A DNA stretch of 45,772 nt, taken from NCBI GenBank assembly GCA_045576855.1, contig JAZNHG010000016.1, positions 1 to 45,772 of the forward strand. The letters run 5' to 3'. The first letter of the stretch is position 1; each line of letters begins with the position of its first letter. The notes beneath the pieces were generated by a model. That model saw nothing but the letters and a program-made list of their open reading frames with translations. It had not been told where the DNA came from and did no database searches. The stretch is from Colimorpha sp045576855 (GTDB lineage Bacteria > Bacteroidota > Bacteroidia > Bacteroidales > P3). A program made the translations under genes and the position numbers. Shown piece after piece: positions 23,881 through 32,236 of the stretch.

Positions 23881-23966
23881 GGTACGCAGGCGAGACGCCT
23901 GCGCTCCCACTGCACACTGAACACTGCTAACTGCCAACCATGCAGGCGAGACGCCTGCGCACCCAC
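23881..23966. repeat. Two REP-like palindromes
   Basis: A palindrome of the type GGTACGCAGGCGAGACGCC (23881 on) and a shorter GCAGGCGAGACGCCTGC (about 23942-23958) carry the same flanks (GCTCCCACT, CCAACCATG) as the block at 13301-13380. Confidence 0.8.
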
Positions 23967-24100
23967 TGAACACTAAACACTGAACACTAAACACTAAACA
24001 CTGAACACTAAACACTAAACACTGAACACTGAACACTGAACACTGAACACTAAACACTAAACACTGAACACTGAACATTAAACACTGAACACTAAACACA
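23967..24100 (+). repeat. AACACTR heptamer array
   Basis: About nineteen tandem heptamers AACACTG or AACACTA, with one AACATTA, run up to the ATG of the next gene. Only A or G occurs at the seventh position. Confidence 0.85.
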
Positions 24101-24808
24101 ATGGAACAACAACCCCGTCAAGCCCAACGCATACAGACCTCGTTCATCAACGGGGTAGAGAAGAAAGCCCTGGCATGGCTGGCCAAACGCCAGCCGCGAT
24201 GGGTAACGTCGGACATGCTGACCGCGGTGGGCACCCTGGGTGCACTGCTGGTCGGAGTGGGCTTTGTAATGACCTATCGGAGCATCGACTGGCTGTGGCT
24301 GAGTGTGGCCGGACTGGCCATCAACTGGTACGGCGACTCGCTCGACGGCACCCTGGCCCGCGTACGCAACTGCCAACGGCCCGTCTACGGCTACTACCTG
24401 GACCACACGGTGGACTGCGTCAACGAGGCCCTGATGTTCGTCGGGGCCGGCCTGTCGCCTCTGATGAACCTCGACCTGGCGCTGGCCATCTTCGTGCTCT
24501 ACCTGTGCATGACCATCAACGTGAGTATCAACGCCCACCTCAAGAGCGAATTCCGTCTGACCTATGCCAAGCTGGGACCCACAGAGTTCCGGATGCTGAT
24601 TGCGCTGGGTTGCATACTGCTGATTGCCTTCCCCACATGGGCGGACTTCACGCTGCAAGTCCGGCTGGCCGGCATGGTGGGCCATTTCAGCAGCCTGGAC
24701 CTGCTGGCGCTCTTCCTGGTGGCGCTGCTGTCGGTGATATACATCATCACCATCATCAGCGACGCGCGCAAGTATGCCCGTATCGACCCGCCGAAGCGGC
24801 CCGAATAA
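24101..24808 (+). CDS. CDP-alcohol phosphatidyltransferase family protein
   Basis: The 235-residue membrane protein has the CDP-alcohol phosphotransferase motif D(x)2DG(x)2AR..G(x)3D(x)3D with D79, D82, G83, A86, R87, G97, D101 and D105. The family joins a CMP-activated lipid to an alcohol such as inositol, serine or glycerol 3-phosphate at the inner membrane. The acceptor here cannot be told from sequence. Its leader consists entirely of AACACTR heptamers, so transcription probably comes from cls or from within the repeats. It is convergent with purE, with 9 bases between stops. Confidence 0.85.
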   Translation: MEQQPRQAQRIQTSFINGVEKKALAWLAKRQPRWVTSDMLTAVGTLGALLVGVGFVMTYRSIDWLWLSVAGLAINWYGDSLDGTLARVRNCQRPVYGYYLDHTVDCVNEALMFVGAGLSPLMNLDLALAIFVLYLCMTINVSINAHLKSEFRLTYAKLGPTEFRMLIALGCILLIAFPTWADFTLQVRLAGMVGHFSSLDLLALFLVALLSVIYIITIISDARKYARIDPPKRPE

Positions 24809-24817
24809 GCGGCAAGG

Positions 24818-25324
24818 CTAGCACTTGTAGCGGTACTGCAGCTGGGCCAGCTCCTCGTTGGCCTTCACTATCTTTTTCTTCAATCCCGCCTTGTAGGCGA
24901 CGAGTTTCTGCATCAGCGACTCGTCGGCCAGGGCCAACATCTGCATGGCCAAGATGGCGGCGTTCTGCGCACCGTTGATGGCCACCGTGGCCACGGGGAT
25001 TCCCGGAGGCATCTGCATGATGGCGAAGGTGGCGTCGAGTCCCTCGAGCACACTGCCCTTGATGGGCACCCCGATGACGGGCAGCGGCGTCTCGGCCGCT
25101 ATCACGCCCGGCAGGGCGGCGGCCATGCCGGCACCGGCGATGATGACGCGGATGCCGCGCCCCTGTGCCTGGCGGGCGAAGTCGGCGACCTCCTGCGGTG
25201 TGCGGTGGGCCGAGAGCGCGTTCACCTCGAACGGTATCTCCATCTCTTCAAAAAACTGACAGGCTTTTTCCATGACCGGCAGGTCGCTGGTCGAGCCCAT
25301 GATGATGCTTACAATTGGTTTCAT
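24818..25324 (-). CDS. purE: N5-carboxyaminoimidazole ribonucleotide mutase
   Basis: The 168-residue class I PurE carries GSTSDLPVMEKA, the active-site ALSAHRTP and GAGMAAALPG. It converts N5-CAIR to CAIR in purine synthesis and normally forms an octamer. The start at 25324 (MKPIVSIIMGS) matches the family; the frame extends 17 codons further without homology. PurK is not nearby. A 7-bp-stem hairpin at 25401-25419 lies about 75 bases upstream. Confidence 0.93.
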   Translation of the reverse strand: MKPIVSIIMGSTSDLPVMEKACQFFEEMEIPFEVNALSAHRTPQEVADFARQAQGRGIRVIIAGAGMAAALPGVIAAETPLPVIGVPIKGSVLEGLDATFAIMQMPPGIPVATVAINGAQNAAILAMQMLALADESLMQKLVAYKAGLKKKIVKANEELAQLQYRYKC

Positions 25325-25400
25325 AGTCTCGCTGTTTTTCATCCATAACGCCACCGAGGCGTATATATTGCCCATGCGCCCCGAAAAATAACCCGAGACG

Positions 25401-25419
25401 CCCTGGGGTCAACCCAGGG
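25401..25419. promoter_or_regulatory. Hairpin upstream of purE
   Basis: CCCTGGG, loop GTCAA, CCCAGGG is a perfect 7-bp stem. It may lie in the purE leader or be a protein site; a PUR-type operator was not recognised. Confidence 0.35.
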
Positions 25420-25431
25420 TATTCAAATTAC

Positions 25432-25443
25432 ATCGTCCACGAT
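25432..25443. promoter_or_regulatory. Near-palindromic site ATCGTCCACGAT
   Basis: It differs by one base from the perfect palindrome at 25698-25709, 266 bases away, and both continue into ATA. A dimeric regulator could bind both sites. Confidence 0.35.
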
Positions 25444-25469
25444 ATATCTTTTTCGTCTCCTATTTTGCA

Positions 25470-25574
25470 CTTACAAAAGTAAGATTGCATTATGAGTGGG
25501 CTAAGAGAGGGGTAAGAGAGGGGTAAGAGCAGATAGGTCTTATACCCTGATTTATAGCCTGTTAGACCCTATCT
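25470..25574 (+). repeat. Possible third type of 11-bp-unit element
   Basis: A small hairpin CTTAC-AAAA-GTAAG (25470-25483) precedes three 11-bp units (GGGCTAAGAGA, GGGGTAAGAGA, GGGGTAAGAGC; about 25498-25530). An inverted repeat AGATAGGTCT / AGACCCTATCT (about 25531-25574) follows. The plan of head hairpin, 11-bp array and terminal inverted repeat resembles families 1 and 2, but the sequence does not. Confidence 0.45.
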
Positions 25575-25697
25575 ATACATATAGCATGCTGATATTGTGA
25601 TAGTTATCTATAAAACAAGGGGTAAAATTGGAAAAATGGCTTTTGCCGTCCCTTCCGTCACTCCGGATGGGGAACAGGCGGCGGACGGAGCAATTGC

Positions 25698-25709
25698 ATC
25701 GTGCACGAT
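25698..25709. promoter_or_regulatory. Perfect palindrome ATCGTGCACGAT
   Basis: A perfect 12-bp palindrome about 85 bases before the start of the lamin-tail gene, paired with the near copy at 25432. Confidence 0.35.
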
Positions 25710-25793
25710 ATAAATTTCCGGTCGACGAAAGGGGCACGGCATACGGCCGCACAGAGGTGCCGCACGGCACAATATTTGGAGCAAAACGGCGTT

Positions 25794-26690
25794 ATGAAAG
25801 GTATGATACGCAGATGGTTGACCACACTGGCAATGGCTTGCGCCCCCCTGTTGGCGTCGGCGCAGCAGGATGCGCTGCTACTGAACGAGTTGCTCTTCCA
25901 GCCGAAGAGCGGCGAGGCAGAATATGTGGAGCTGTACAACGCCGGCGAGACGCCCGTGGAGCTGAGCCAATATCATGTGGTGCGCGTACAGAACGACAGT
26001 CTGACCACGCACTACACGCTGCCGCAGCACACGGTGGCGCCGCGAGGCTACGTGGTGCTGACCCGCGATGCCGCCTCGGTGAATGCCTGTTTCTCTGTGT
26101 TTTACGCGGACCGCATCGTGGAGTGCCGCCTGCCGACCTATCCCAACGACGGGGGCAGCGTGGTGCTGGCCCGGGTCGACAGCACGGTGGTGGACCGGTT
26201 GGACTACAGCCCCGCCATGCACAGCCGTCTGCTACGCAACCGCGCCGGGGTGGCGCTGGAGCGACGCGACGCGCTGCGCCCCACCAACGAGCCTGCCAAT
26301 TGGTACTCGGCCAGCTCGACCTCGGGCTATGGCACACCGGGCTACGCCAACTCGCAGAGCACGGAGTGGCTGGTGGAAGAGGCCGCGTTCGAGGCTAGCG
26401 CCACCCTGCTGTCGCCCGACGGCGACGGCTATCAGGACCTGCTGGAAATCGTCTACCGGATGGACGACGGCACACTGGCCGCCCGTGCCGCGGTGTATGA
26501 CGCCCGCGGACAACGGGTGCGCCGCCTGCTGAACAACGCACTATTGGGCGCCGCCGGCACGATAACCTGGGACGGCCGCGCCGACAACGGCTCCCTGCTG
26601 CCGCAGGGACAATATGTAATACAGATAGTGGTCTACGACGTCCACGGCACACAGCAGACGCTGCGGCGCGCCGTGGCGCTGCTGAGGTGA
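25794..26690 (+). CDS. Secreted lamin-tail-domain protein
   Basis: The 298-residue protein has a signal peptide (MKGMIRRWLTTLAMACAPLLASAQ). A lamin-tail (LTD) beta domain follows (about 24-180: LLLNELLFQP, EYVELYN, HTVAPRGYVVL, YGTPGYANSQ). The C-terminus (about 205-298) is a FlgD-like Ig domain with LSPDGDGYQDLLEIVY and WDGRADNGSLLPQGQYV, common in surface proteins of Bacteroidetes. It is likely exported and surface-associated; the specific role is unknown. The longer frame from 25701 adds 31 residues without features, so the start before the signal peptide is used. It converges on the capD-type gene with 3 bases between stops. Confidence 0.75.
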   Translation: MKGMIRRWLTTLAMACAPLLASAQQDALLLNELLFQPKSGEAEYVELYNAGETPVELSQYHVVRVQNDSLTTHYTLPQHTVAPRGYVVLTRDAASVNACFSVFYADRIVECRLPTYPNDGGSVVLARVDSTVVDRLDYSPAMHSRLLRNRAGVALERRDALRPTNEPANWYSASSTSGYGTPGYANSQSTEWLVEEAAFEASATLLSPDGDGYQDLLEIVYRMDDGTLAARAAVYDARGQRVRRLLNNALLGAAGTITWDGRADNGSLLPQGQYVIQIVVYDVHGTQQTLRRAVALLR

Positions 26691-26693
26691 GGC

Positions 26694-28667
26694 TTACCAG
26701 TTGTACTTCACGGGGTCGTTATTTGTACCCCCCCCCACGGGCTGCGGAGCGTCAAGCTGGCAGTAGACCGAGTTGTTGCTGCGGAATTCAGGCACTATGT
26801 GCTTCATCTTGGCCACAATCTTCATGTCGTCCATCGTGGCCAGGATGTCCCACAGCTCGCCATACTCGCGGTCCACTTCGGCCACATCGTAGCGGCGCAC
26901 CTGGGCGTGCATGATTTTGGGGTGGTAGGTGGGTATGGTGTTCTCCTTGGTGGCCAGCAGCTCCTCGTAGAGCTTCTCGCCCGGGCGCAGGCCGATTTCC
27001 TTGATTTGTATGTTGTTCCGGCCGGAGAGCTGAATCATCTTGCGGGCCATGTCGTAGATTTTGACGGGCTTGCCCATGTCGAAGACGAAGATGTCGCCGC
27101 CCTCGCCCATAGCGCCGGCCTCGAGCACCAGGTTACACGCCTCGGGTATGGTCATGAAGTAGCGTATGATGTCCTTGTGGGTCACTGTCAGGGGTCCGCC
27201 GGCAGCGAGTTGCTTCTTGAAGAGAGGTATGACGGAGCCATTGCTGCCCAACACATTGCCGAAGCGGGTGGTGACGAAGTGGGTGCGGTCTGTGGAGCGG
27301 CTCTGGATGTAGATTTCAGCCATGCGCTTGGTGGCGCCCATGACGTTGGTGGGGTTGACAGCCTTGTCAGTGCTGATCATGACGAACTTCTGCACACCGT
27401 ATTTCACGCTGAGGTCGGCCATGTTGCGGGTGCCGAAGACGTTGATGTAGACGGCCTCGTAGGGGTTCTCCTCCATGAAGGGGACGTGCTTGTAGGCGGC
27501 GGCATGGTAGACGAGGTTGGGGTGGAACTCCTCGAACACCTCCTCCATGCGGGCGCGGTCCTTGACATTGGCGATGACGAACTCCATGCGGTCCAGTCGG
27601 TCGTGGTAGGTGTTGCGCAGTTCAAACTGCAAGTCGTACATGGGGCTCTCGGCCTGGTCGAGCATGACGACCTTGGCGGGTTGGTACTGCATCAGCTGGC
27701 GGCAAATCTCGCTGCCGATAGAGCCGGCGGCACCGGTGACCAGCACCACCTTGTCCACCACTTCGCGCACGATGTTTACGTTGTCCATGCGGATGGGTTC
27801 GCGCTCCAGCAGGTCTTCAATCTTGATGTCCTCAATTTGGTTGGAGGAGAAGCTGCCGTTGAGCCAGTGGCTTACGTGTGGTGTAGCCTTGACGGTGAGG
27901 CCCAGGTCGAGAGCACGATTGGTGATGGCCTGCTTGTGCAGGATGCGAATGGTGGGGATGGCAATGATGAGTTGGCTGACGCGATTCTTCTGGATAAACT
28001 TGGGGTTAAGCACGTTGCGCACACGCATGACGGGGACGCCGTTCAGCTCTTGGTTCACCTTCGACATGTCGTCGTCGATGAAGGCTTCGATGTGGTATTC
28101 GCGAGTCTGGTCCTGATGCAGGGCGTTGTAGGCGATGATGCCCGCGGCACCGGCGCCATAGATGACGACGTTCTCGACGGGGCGGCGGCGGCGGAAGTAC
28201 TCGTTGTAGATGCGCTGCAGCATCAGTCGCTCGGCAATCATCAGCACAGCCAGCAGGGCATATATCATGAATATCTCACGGTAGGCGAGCAGCCACTGGG
28301 CGGGGATGACCTGTGGGTCGAACTGGTTGTTCACCAAATTGGCGACGACAGACACCAAGGCGGCGCCGATATTGGCCAGCATCACCTTCCAGATGTCGCT
28401 CATGCCCGCATGGCGGATGATGCCGCGGTGGGTGCCGGTAAGCAGGAATGCTATCAGCGTCACCATGAAGGCCAGGACAAACTTGATAATAAGGTCGTTG
28501 AGGGTGATGTCGTCACCCCTCTTGCTGACATAGTGGAAGAGCACAGTTATGATGAAGGCGCCGAGGAACAGCAGCACATCAAATAAGAATATAATCCATT
28601 GCGATACCGTCGAGTGGCGGTATTTCTTCACCAGTTTGAAGGTTAAACTCTTGAACGGATTTTCCAT
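26694..28667 (-). CDS. Membrane-bound nucleotide-sugar 4,6-dehydratase (CapD/FlaA1/PglF type)
   Basis: The 657-residue protein has four N-terminal membrane helices (about 20-145), a first Rossmann-like domain (VVIYGAGAAGIIAYNAL) and an extended SDR domain (VLVTGAAGSIGSEICRQL). The SDR active-site region reads STDKAVNPTNVMGATKR, with Met in place of the usual Tyr of YxxxK, as in this family. Such enzymes convert UDP-GlcNAc to the 4-keto-6-deoxy sugar feeding capsule or glycan synthesis. It is the last gene of the seven-gene exopolysaccharide operon, 21 bases after the UDP-sugar dehydrogenase. Confidence 0.88.
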   Translation of the reverse strand: MENPFKSLTFKLVKKYRHSTVSQWIIFLFDVLLFLGAFIITVLFHYVSKRGDDITLNDLIIKFVLAFMVTLIAFLLTGTHRGIIRHAGMSDIWKVMLANIGAALVSVVANLVNNQFDPQVIPAQWLLAYREIFMIYALLAVLMIAERLMLQRIYNEYFRRRRPVENVVIYGAGAAGIIAYNALHQDQTREYHIEAFIDDDMSKVNQELNGVPVMRVRNVLNPKFIQKNRVSQLIIAIPTIRILHKQAITNRALDLGLTVKATPHVSHWLNGSFSSNQIEDIKIEDLLEREPIRMDNVNIVREVVDKVVLVTGAAGSIGSEICRQLMQYQPAKVVMLDQAESPMYDLQFELRNTYHDRLDRMEFVIANVKDRARMEEVFEEFHPNLVYHAAAYKHVPFMEENPYEAVYINVFGTRNMADLSVKYGVQKFVMISTDKAVNPTNVMGATKRMAEIYIQSRSTDRTHFVTTRFGNVLGSNGSVIPLFKKQLAAGGPLTVTHKDIIRYFMTIPEACNLVLEAGAMGEGGDIFVFDMGKPVKIYDMARKMIQLSGRNNIQIKEIGLRPGEKLYEELLATKENTIPTYHPKIMHAQVRRYDVAEVDREYGELWDILATMDDMKIVAKMKHIVPEFRSNNSVYCQLDAPQPVGGGTNNDPVKYNW

Positions 28668-28688
28668 GTTTCGATATATTTTGGTTGT

Positions 28689-29951
28689 TTAGAGTCTGGA
28701 ATCTATTATTTCGCGGGGCAAGAAGCCCTTGACGTCGTAGATAACGCCCGGCTGGGGCACGAGGGCCCGCAGGTCGAGCGAGCGGAAGCTGTCGTGCGCG
28801 ACAGCGAGGATGGCCGCGTCGAAGGTGCCCGAGGGCAGCTGGTTGGTGACCAGCGGATTGCGGCCGATGTCGACCCAGGGGTCGTAGACGACGATACGGG
28901 AAGTATAATCCTGCAGGGTGCGGTAGATGTCTACCACCTTGGTGTTGCGGGTGTCGGGGCAGTTCTCTTTGAAGGTGAAGCCCAGTATGAGGATGCGGCT
29001 GTCCTTGACGGGCACGCCCTTGAGGTTCATCTGGCGGATAGTCTGGTTGGCCACGTAGTTGCCCATAGAGTTGTTGAGGCGACGGGCGTTGCTCATCACA
29101 CGCGGCAGCACACCGTAGAGCTGCGAGCGCTCGATGAGATAGTAGGGGTCGACGGAGATGCAGTGTCCACCAACGAGGCCGGGCTGCATGGGGATGAAGT
29201 TCCACTTGCTGGCAGCTGCATCGAGCACGTCGTGGGTGTCGATACCCATAGCGGCGAATATCTTGGCCAGTTCGTTGACGAAGGCGATGTTGACGTCGCG
29301 CTGGCTGTTTTCGATTATTTTGCTGGCCTCGGCCACCTTGATGCTGGGGGCGCGGTGGGTACCGTTGAGGAGTACGCTGTTGTACATGGCGTCTATGAGG
29401 TCGGCCGCTTCGGGAGTGCTGCCCGAGGTGACCTTTTTGATGGTCTCCACGCGGTGGTTCCGGTCGCCGGGGTTGATGCGCTCCGGGCTGTAGCCGCCGT
29501 AGAAGTCTACGTTGAGGGTGAGCCCGCTGACGCGCTCCACGGTGGGCAGGCAGGTCTCCTCGGTGACTCCGGGATAGACGGTGCTCTCGTACACGACGAT
29601 ATCGCCGCGGCTTATGGCACGCCCTACCACCTCGGAGGCGCTGACCAGCGGAGTCAGGTCGGGACGGTTGTTGTCGTCGACGGGCGTGGGCACAGCCACA
29701 ATATACACGTTGCAGTCGCGAATATCGGCCTCGTCGGCAGTGCAGCGGAAACCGTGGTTGCGGATGGCATCCTGCAGCAACTGGTCTTCCACCTCGAGGG
29801 TGGCGTCATGACCCTGCATGAGCGACGCCACACGCGCCGCATTGATATCGAACCCCACGGTAGGGTACTTGGTGGAGAAGAGCCTCGCCAAAGGCAGGCC
29901 CACATAGCCAAGGCCCACCACGCATATCTTTATGTCGGCTAGTGTCATCAT
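28689..29951 (-). CDS. UDP-N-acetylhexosamine dehydrogenase (nucleotide sugar dehydrogenase)
   Basis: The 420-residue enzyme has an N-terminal NAD-binding fold (ICVVGLGYVGLPLA), a central dimer region, and the catalytic-cysteine segment GGHCISVDPYYL. It resembles WecC/WbpA/TviB enzymes, which oxidise UDP-ManNAc, UDP-GlcNAc or UDP-GalNAc to the uronic acid; the exact substrate is uncertain. The start at 29951 is chosen because the ATG overlaps the rmlD stop as ATGA; the frame upstream runs through rmlD. Together with the capD-type enzyme it implies an amino-sugar-containing acidic polysaccharide. Confidence 0.88.
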   Translation of the reverse strand: MMTLADIKICVVGLGYVGLPLARLFSTKYPTVGFDINAARVASLMQGHDATLEVEDQLLQDAIRNHGFRCTADEADIRDCNVYIVAVPTPVDDNNRPDLTPLVSASEVVGRAISRGDIVVYESTVYPGVTEETCLPTVERVSGLTLNVDFYGGYSPERINPGDRNHRVETIKKVTSGSTPEAADLIDAMYNSVLLNGTHRAPSIKVAEASKIIENSQRDVNIAFVNELAKIFAAMGIDTHDVLDAAASKWNFIPMQPGLVGGHCISVDPYYLIERSQLYGVLPRVMSNARRLNNSMGNYVANQTIRQMNLKGVPVKDSRILILGFTFKENCPDTRNTKVVDIYRTLQDYTSRIVVYDPWVDIGRNPLVTNQLPSGTFDAAILAVAHDSFRSLDLRALVPQPGVIYDVKGFLPREIIDSRL

Positions 29952-30805
29952 TCTTCTATGTTTTTCATACAACGCGCAAGAGCATCGACCCAGTGTGGAA
30001 TAGACTGGTGGAATGTCTGCTTGAACTTGGTCTTGTCGAGCACCGAGTAGGCCGGGCGCTTGACGGGCGAGGGGTATTCGTCGCTGTGGCACGGGTGGAT
30101 ACGACAGGCTGTGTGACCACTCTGGCGCGCTATCTGGCAGGCAAAGTCGTACCAACTACATACCCCCTCGTTGCTGTAATGATATAGCCCCGCGTTCGCC
30201 CGAAGCTGTCCGCTCTCAATGATGTGGAATACGGCCGCCGCCAAATCGCCGGCATAGGTAGGGGTACCCACCTGGTCGAAGACCACACTCAGCTCGGGCC
30301 GCTCGGCAGTCAGGCGCAGCATGGTGAGCAGGAAGTTCTTACCATACTCCGAGTATAGCCACGAGGTGCGGATTATCATACTGGTACAACGCTTGGCAGC
30401 CAGCTCGCCAGCCAGCTTGGTACGGCCGTAGGCGCCGGTGGGATTGGCAAGCTCCTGCTCGGTGCAAGGCGTATTATTGATATTACCTCCAAAGACGTAA
30501 TCCGTGGAGAATTGGACCAGCATCCCGTCGACGGCGGCCATAGCATCGGCCATATAGCCAACCGCATCACCATTGATACGCAAAGCGGCGGCCTCGTCAC
30601 CCTCCGCCCTATCCACATTGGTGTAGGCGGCACAGTTGACAATCAGCCGGATATCATAAGCGCTCACAAACTCCTCCAGTGCTTCACGGGAAGTTATATC
30701 GAAATCCTCGATATCGGCAAAATGCCATCGGTGTTCCGATTGCGGAGCCAGCAGGCGGAAGTGAGTGCCCAACTGGCCTTTGGCGCCTGTGACTAGGATA
30801 TTCAT
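29948..30805 (-). CDS. rfbD: dTDP-4-dehydrorhamnose reductase
   Basis: The 285-residue SDR enzyme opens MNILVTGAKGQLGTHF and has STDYVFGG and the catalytic YGRTK. It reduces dTDP-4-keto-L-rhamnose to dTDP-L-rhamnose with NAD(P)H. It overlaps rfbC upstream and the dehydrogenase gene downstream by 4 bases each, so translation of the three is coupled. Confidence 0.93.
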   Translation of the reverse strand: MNILVTGAKGQLGTHFRLLAPQSEHRWHFADIEDFDITSREALEEFVSAYDIRLIVNCAAYTNVDRAEGDEAAALRINGDAVGYMADAMAAVDGMLVQFSTDYVFGGNINNTPCTEQELANPTGAYGRTKLAGELAAKRCTSMIIRTSWLYSEYGKNFLLTMLRLTAERPELSVVFDQVGTPTYAGDLAAAVFHIIESGQLRANAGLYHYSNEGVCSWYDFACQIARQSGHTACRIHPCHSDEYPSPVKRPAYSVLDKTKFKQTFHQSIPHWVDALARCMKNIEE

Positions 30806-31350
30806 TTGAAGGGTGTGATAAAGTCGTTGAACTTGGGATGATGCTTGTCCTTCTCAGAGAGAATGACGGCATCGGCAGGCAAGTGCCAGTCGATGGCCAA
30901 GGTCGGGTCGTCCCACGCCAAGGCACCTTCACTCTCCGGATGGTAAAGATTGTCGCACTTATACTGGAATACAGCCGTCTCGCTCAGCACAGCGAAGCCG
31001 TGGGCAAAGCCCTGCGGAATAAAGAACTGGCGATGGTTGTCGGCCGACAATTCGGCAGCAACATGGCGACCATATGTGGGGCTGGAGGCACGCAGGTCGA
31101 CAGCCACATCGAGCACCCTACCCTCGACCACACGCACCAGCTTGGCCTGGGCGTAGGGCGGCTGCTGGAAATGCAGTCCACGCACCACACCGTAGCACGA
31201 GCGCGACTCGTTGTCCTGCACGAAGGTGACGTCCGCCACCTGGGCAAAGTCGCGCGCATTATAGCTTTCGAAGAAGTAACCCCGTGCGTCACCAAAGACT
31301 CGCGGTTCTATAATGACTACCCCGTCTATTTCTGTTTTTATAATATTCAT
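30802..31350 (-). CDS. rfbC: dTDP-4-dehydrorhamnose 3,5-epimerase
   Basis: The 182-residue cupin enzyme has RGLHFQQPPYAQAKLVRVVE with the catalytic His, and FIPQGFAHGFAVLSE. It epimerises dTDP-4-keto-6-deoxyglucose at C3 and C5. Four-base overlaps with rfbA and rfbD place it in a tight translational series. Confidence 0.94.
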   Translation of the reverse strand: MNIIKTEIDGVVIIEPRVFGDARGYFFESYNARDFAQVADVTFVQDNESRSCYGVVRGLHFQQPPYAQAKLVRVVEGRVLDVAVDLRASSPTYGRHVAAELSADNHRQFFIPQGFAHGFAVLSETAVFQYKCDNLYHPESEGALAWDDPTLAIDWHLPADAVILSEKDKHHPKFNDFITPFK

Positions 31351-32216
31351 ATTAGTTTAAGCAAATACTGGCCATACTGATTCTTGGCCATAGGCTGGGC
31401 CACACGGCGAATATCCTCGGCCGTGAGCCATCCATTCTCGTACCCGATGCTCTCGAGGCAGGCCACCTTGAGTCCCTGCCGCTTCTCGATGACCTCGATA
31501 AACGTGGAGGCTTCGGCCAGCGAGTCGTGGGTGCCGGTATCAAGCCAGGCGAAACCACGTCCCATAAGCTGCACACTGAGCTCGCCATCCTTCAGAAACT
31601 CCTGGTTCACCGAAGTAATCTCCAGCTCACCACGGGCGCTGGGCTTGATGCTTTTGGCCACCTGCACCACCTTGTTGGGGTAGAAATAGAGACCCACCAC
31701 AGCGTAGTTGCTCTTCGGCGCCTGGGGCTTCTCCTCTATGCTGAGCACACGGCCGTTTTTGTCAAACTCGGCCACACCATAGCGCTCGGGGTCGGCCACC
31801 CAGTAGCCGAAGACCGTGGCCCGATGCTCATCCTCCACATTGTGCACCGCCTGGCGCAGCATACGACCCAGTCCATTGCCGTGGAAGATATTGTCTCCCA
31901 GCACCAGACACACCGAGTCGTTGCCAATGAAATCCTCGCCAATGATGAACGCCTGCGCCAGACCGTCGGGACTGGGCTGCTCGGCATAGCTGAAATGGAC
32001 ACCAAAGTCAGAGCCGTCGCCCAGCAAGCGCTTGAAGGCGGGCAGGTCGTAGGGAGTGGAGATAATAAGGATGTCGCGGATGCCGGCAAGCATCAGCACG
32101 CTGATGGGATAATAGACCATCGGCTTGTCGTAGATGGGCAGCAATTGTTTGCTAACCCCTTTGGTTATAGGGTAAAGGCGGGTGCCTGAGCCACCCGCCA
32201 AAACTATTCCTTTCAT
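31347..32216 (-). CDS. rfbA: Glucose-1-phosphate thymidylyltransferase
   Basis: The 289-residue enzyme opens MKGIVLAGGSGTRLYPIT (nucleotide-binding loop) and has KQLLPIYDKPMVYYP. It makes dTDP-glucose from glucose 1-phosphate and dTTP and is usually feedback-inhibited by dTDP-rhamnose. It follows wzc by 20 bases. The next enzyme of the route, dTDP-glucose 4,6-dehydratase (rfbB), is not in this operon or window. Confidence 0.94.
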   Translation of the reverse strand: MKGIVLAGGSGTRLYPITKGVSKQLLPIYDKPMVYYPISVLMLAGIRDILIISTPYDLPAFKRLLGDGSDFGVHFSYAEQPSPDGLAQAFIIGEDFIGNDSVCLVLGDNIFHGNGLGRMLRQAVHNVEDEHRATVFGYWVADPERYGVAEFDKNGRVLSIEEKPQAPKSNYAVVGLYFYPNKVVQVAKSIKPSARGELEITSVNQEFLKDGELSVQLMGRGFAWLDTGTHDSLAEASTFIEVIEKRQGLKVACLESIGYENGWLTAEDIRRVAQPMAKNQYGQYLLKLI

Positions 32217-32236
32217 TTTTATTCCGAGTCGTTCAG

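Larger units (their letters stand above)
23773..24100. other. Repeat block between two phospholipid genes
   Basis: The entire gap is repeats: GGAGAGY heptamers (about 23774-23866), palindromes (23881-23966) and AACACTR heptamers (23967-24100). No promoter is visible before the downstream gene. Confidence 0.75.
25325..25793. other. Divergent intergenic region with palindromes and an 11-bp array
   Basis: No gene is seen. It holds a hairpin (25401-25419), a near-palindrome (25432-25443), a short hairpin and an 11-bp-period array (25470-25574), and a perfect palindrome (25698-25709). Confidence 0.6.

Noticed and set aside
23767..24099. 110-codon minus-strand frame rich in FSVQC
   Set aside because: It is the reverse reading of AACACTR and GGAGAGY arrays, with no start context or domain.
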